Below are positions 61,762-64,000 of a stretch of DNA of 64,000 nt, in pieces (the first letter of the stretch is position 1; each line of letters starts with the position of its first letter). The notes beneath the pieces are model-generated. The model was not told the origin of the DNA and did no database searches. It saw nothing but the letters and a program-made list of their open reading frames with translations. The stretch is from Streptomyces adelaidensis (lineage in GTDB: Bacteria; Actinomycetota; Actinomycetes; Streptomycetales; Streptomycetaceae). The position numbers and the translations under genes are program-made. The stretch lies in the NCBI RefSeq assembly GCF_016598475.1, contig NZ_JAEMUX010000038.1, positions 1-64,000 of the forward strand, given 5' to 3'.

Positions 61762-62364
61762 TCAGCTCACGGAGTCGAGCAACCGGGCGGTGTACATCCG
61801 TCCGGCGTATTCGACGAGCCGTATCAGCACTTCCTTCCCGGAGTCGCGGTCCCGGGCGTCGCATAGGACCACGGGAGTGCCCTGGTCCAGGTCGAGGGCG
61901 CGGGAGACGTCGTGGGCGCCGTACGCGCGGGCTCCCGCGAAGCAGTTCACGGCGACCACGAACGGGATGTGCCGGTGCTCGAAGTAGTCCACGGCCGGGA
62001 AGCAGTCCTGGAGTCGCCGCGTGTCGGCGAGCACGACGGCACCCAACGCCCCCTGCGCCAACTCGTCCCAGAGGAACCAGAACCGGTCCTGCCCGGGTGT
62101 GCCGAACAGATAGAGCGAGAGCCCGGACCTGATGGTGATGCGGCCGAAGTCCATGGCGACGGTGGTGGTGACCTTGTGGTCCACCCCGTCGGTGTCGTCC
62201 ACCGACTGGCCCACCTCGCTCAGGAGTTCCTCGGTGCGCAGCGGCCTGATCTCGCTGACCGCACCGACCAGGGTGGTCTTGCCCACGCCGAATCCACCGG
62301 CGACCAGGATCTTCAATGCCAGGGCGCCCGTGTCGCCGTCTTCATCGGAGGGTTCGGAGACCAT
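61762..62364 (-). CDS. conservon small GTP-binding protein (CvnD-like)
   Basis: A 200-residue GTPase: P-loop VAGGFGVGKTTLVGAVSEI, the switch-type RPLRTEELLSEVGQSVDD, G3 GTPGQDRF with the Asp, and a VNCFAGA block at the NKxD position, as typical for CvnD. It works with the roadblock and DUF742 proteins and a kinase, in complexes compared with eukaryotic G-protein-coupled signalling. It is 212 bp after DUF742, whereas most conservons have them adjacent, so spacing is unusual. No P450 gene follows it, unlike in some conservons. Confidence 0.9.
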   Translation of the reverse strand: MVSEPSDEDGDTGALALKILVAGGFGVGKTTLVGAVSEIRPLRTEELLSEVGQSVDDTDGVDHKVTTTVAMDFGRITIRSGLSLYLFGTPGQDRFWFLWDELAQGALGAVVLADTRRLQDCFPAVDYFEHRHIPFVVAVNCFAGARAYGAHDVSRALDLDQGTPVVLCDARDRDSGKEVLIRLVEYAGRMYTARLLDSVS

Positions 62365-62470
62365 CGATCACTTCTCTCGGGAGTGCCGGTCACGGTGCAC
62401 GTCAGTACAGCTGCGCGGAGTCAGCATCATGGCAACCGCCACTCGTCCGTGTGGCGTTGGACCGATATTT

Positions 62471-62507
62471 CCTGGCACCGACCGTGTGGTGCCCGTTCGG
62501 TGCCAGG
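62471..62507. other. stem-loop in the DUF742-GTPase gap
   Basis: CCTGGCACCGA and its exact complement are 15 bases apart, between the DUF742 and GTPase genes of the conservon. A direct repeat of TCCTTCGATCAC lies close by and covers the end of DUF742. It may modulate expression of the GTPase relative to the other conservon genes. Confidence 0.6.
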
Positions 62508-62576
62508 TTGGATGCACAAGTCGTCACGGGACGGGCCCGGGTGCTTGTTCATCCACGACTCCCTTCGGTCCTTCGA

Positions 62577-63017
62577 TCACAACGCCCTCAGTCCTTCGAT
62601 CACCTCTCGCAGGATCCGCTCGTCCGGCAGTCTCGCGGGCGGCACGGGGCGGCTGACGGTGACGCGGGCCAGTTCCAGGAGGTCGCCGAGGAGCACCCGC
62701 ACCACACCGACGGGCAGGTCCGCGCCGGCGGCGAGTTCGGCGACCGACTGGGTTTCGTCACGGCACAGTTCGATGAGCGCCCGATGTTCCGGGCCGAGCG
62801 AGGTGTCGTCATCGGCGCCGGGTGCGCCGGTGCCGAGCGACACCAGGGCGATCAGGTCGAAGCGGACCCCGCTCGGGCCGGGCTTGGTACGGCCGCCCGT
62901 CATCGCGTAGGGACGGACGAGCGGCCCGGCCTCGTTGTCGTACCACTGGCTGCCCGGCGGTTCGTGCCGACCACCTGTGCTGTCCTCGGCCATGAGCAGG
63001 GCCCGTTCCCGGCTCAT
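62577..63017 (-). CDS. DUF742 protein (CvnC-like)
   Basis: A 146-residue soluble protein: QWYDNEAGPLVRPYAMTGGRT, GPEHRALIELCRDETQSVAELAAGADLPVGVVRVLLGDLLE, and the usual C-terminal ILREVIEGLRAL. The middle resembles a winged helix. ATGA overlap with the roadblock stop (63014-63017) shows coupled translation. Third member of the conservon order kinase-roadblock-DUF742-GTPase. Confidence 0.92.
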   Translation of the reverse strand: MSRERALLMAEDSTGGRHEPPGSQWYDNEAGPLVRPYAMTGGRTKPGPSGVRFDLIALVSLGTGAPGADDDTSLGPEHRALIELCRDETQSVAELAAGADLPVGVVRVLLGDLLELARVTVSRPVPPARLPDERILREVIEGLRAL

Positions 63018-63451
63018 CCGGCCGCTGGCGGGCGTGCGCCGGCGCGGGGCGCCGCGTGGAGATGCTCGCCGACGCGCTTCACCAACCGCGCCATCTCGTA
63101 CCCCACCAACCCGATGTCGGCGGTGACGGCGGTGAGGACGGCGAGGCAGGAACCGTCCCCTGCGGCCGCCACGAACAGGAAGCCGTCGTCCATCTCCACC
63201 ATCGTCTGGCGTACGCCGCCGACGCCGAAATGGCGGCCCGTGCCCTTGGCCAGGCTGTGGAAGCCGGAGGCGACGGCGGCGAGGTGCTCGGCGTCCTCAC
63301 GTTTGAGGTCGCCGGAGGCGCCGACCGCGAGCCCGTCGTTGGACAGCACCACGGCGTGCCGTACCGCGTGCACGCGCAGTACCAAGTCGTCCAGGAGCCA
63401 GTCGAGTTCGCCGGTCCGCTCGGTGGCCCTGGTGCCCGGGTTCTGGATCAT
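63014..63451 (-). CDS. roadblock/LC7 domain protein (CvnB-like)
   Basis: A 145-residue protein: LDWLLDDLVLRVHAVRHAVVLSNDGLAVGAS, EDAEHLAAVASGFHSLAKG, RHFGVGGVRQTMVEMDDGFLFVAAAGDGSCLAVL. It shares most conserved positions with the copy at 61047-61460. Its ATG overlaps the kinase stop (ATGA, 63448-63451). Confidence 0.92.
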   Translation of the reverse strand: MIQNPGTRATERTGELDWLLDDLVLRVHAVRHAVVLSNDGLAVGASGDLKREDAEHLAAVASGFHSLAKGTGRHFGVGGVRQTMVEMDDGFLFVAAAGDGSCLAVLTAVTADIGLVGYEMARLVKRVGEHLHAAPRAGARPPAAG

Positions 63452-64000
63452 GCGGGGTCTCCTTCACTGCTGTCGCCGCCCGTCGTGGGGCCGTGGTCGG
63501 CGTCTCGGCCAGGTGTCCTGCCGCCGCCTCGCGCCCAACCGTCGCGGTAGGCCGCCATGCGGTCGCGTACGAGTTCGGGTGTGCGTTCGTCGGCTGTCCG
63601 CGGGGTCACCGCCGCGGCTGGTTGCCCGGCCGACCGGTCTCGGAGCTGGGGTGCGAGGTTCGCCTGGCGTACGCGGCGCGGGAGTTCGTCGGTGCGTTCG
63701 GGTTCCGGTGGGGGGCGGTGCGGCCGCAGGGTGGTGACGCCGGGCGGGGTTTCGGTCGGTCCGCCGGCCCTGGTTTCGCTCGCGGAGGCGACGGGAGCCA
63801 TCAGCGCTCGCCGGTCGGCGGACTGTTCGACGCGTTCCTGTTGTGGGGTGGCGGGCACGCGCGCGTACTCCCGTTCCTCGGGTCGCGGCCGAGCCTCGGC
63901 GGCCGCCACGGGGGAACGTTCCGGCACACCGCCCTGCAGCAGCGCGGTGGGAAGGAGGACCACCGCCGTGGTGCCGCCGTAGGGCGAGGTCCGCAGATGG
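63448..64000 (-). CDS. conservon sensor histidine kinase (CvnA-like), C-terminal part
   Basis: Partial gene, open at the right edge of the window. The visible ~184 residues begin inside the C-terminal end of the HATPase domain (HLRTSPYGGTTAVVLLP, the last strand) and then run into the long disordered Pro/Arg/Ala-rich tail usual for these kinases, ending with RMAAYRDGWARGGGR. The sensor, HAMP and phospho-acceptor regions lie outside the window. Stop overlaps the roadblock start. Confidence 0.85.
   Translation of the reverse strand, partial: HLRTSPYGGTTAVVLLPTALLQGGVPERSPVAAAEARPRPEEREYARVPATPQQERVEQSADRRALMAPVASASETRAGGPTETPPGVTTLRPHRPPPEPERTDELPRRVRQANLAPQLRDRSAGQPAAAVTPRTADERTPELVRDRMAAYRDGWARGGGRTPGRDADHGPTTGGDSSEGDPA

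Overview
The window is very GC-rich, packed with overlapping genes that use ATG, GTG and TTG starts, and carries rare TTA (bldA-type) leucine codons, CUT1 sugar importers without their own ATPase, a DUF742/roadblock/GTPase conservon and the actinobacterial sulfur leader peptide. Together these point to a Streptomyces or a close relative, most likely chromosomal and partly accessory DNA. No rRNA, tRNA, CRISPR array or replication origin was seen.

Layout. 0-6.6 kb: a glycosyltransferase-B-like protein, a STAND/NB-ARC-TPR NTPase, and a secreted double SGNH esterase behind a perfect CebR-type operator. 6.7-8.8 kb: a strip of gene remnants (LuxR C-terminus, SCO6745-family fragment, GAF fragment, TIGR01777 epimerase C-terminus). 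9-13.5 kb: GH16-like enzyme, polysaccharide pyruvyl transferase, DUF2637 membrane protein with a small partner, DUF4232 lipoprotein. 13.7-21.9 kb: a tightly coupled operon of a cytosolic trypsin-like protease, PknG-like kinase, vWA/zinc-ribbon protein, two-helix membrane protein and membrane-tethered solute-binding protein, with a Trypco2 gene divergent from it. This is the best candidate for an undescribed signalling or conflict system. 21.9-31 kb: a biosynthetic operon (hotdog enzyme, broken acyl-AMP ligase and ACP, B12-radical SAM, SDR, molybdopterin oxidoreductase, hydrolase) and a flavin monooxygenase. 31-37.2 kb: a complete sugar-uptake operon with a dehydrogenase and a GntR regulator, sharing an operator motif. 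37.3-41.1 kb: more remnants, including an ssu (alkanesulfonate) operon reduced to gene ends behind an intact Cys-rich leader peptide, then an intact flavoprotein. 41.1-42.65 kb: an IS110-family insertion. 42.65-64 kb: mostly ordinary core-like genes (MltG, ABC exporters, MarR, DctA, peptide-N-glycosidase-like protein, L,D-transpeptidase, heterodimeric ABC exporter, DUF5709, YdjM-like protein, DUF3516 helicase, TesB, DUF6397) and a conservon running off the right edge.

Two themes cut across the window. First, at least seven junctions join the middle or end of one gene cleanly to another part of the same or a neighbouring gene, with good coding sequence on both sides. This means either many recent deletions or collapsed assembly, and it must be settled before any pathway is reconstructed. 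Second, TTA codons are concentrated in the trypsin-kinase-SBP operon (at least four), with one each in the hotdog gene and the pyruvyl transferase, so these accessory functions are probably tied to development through bldA.
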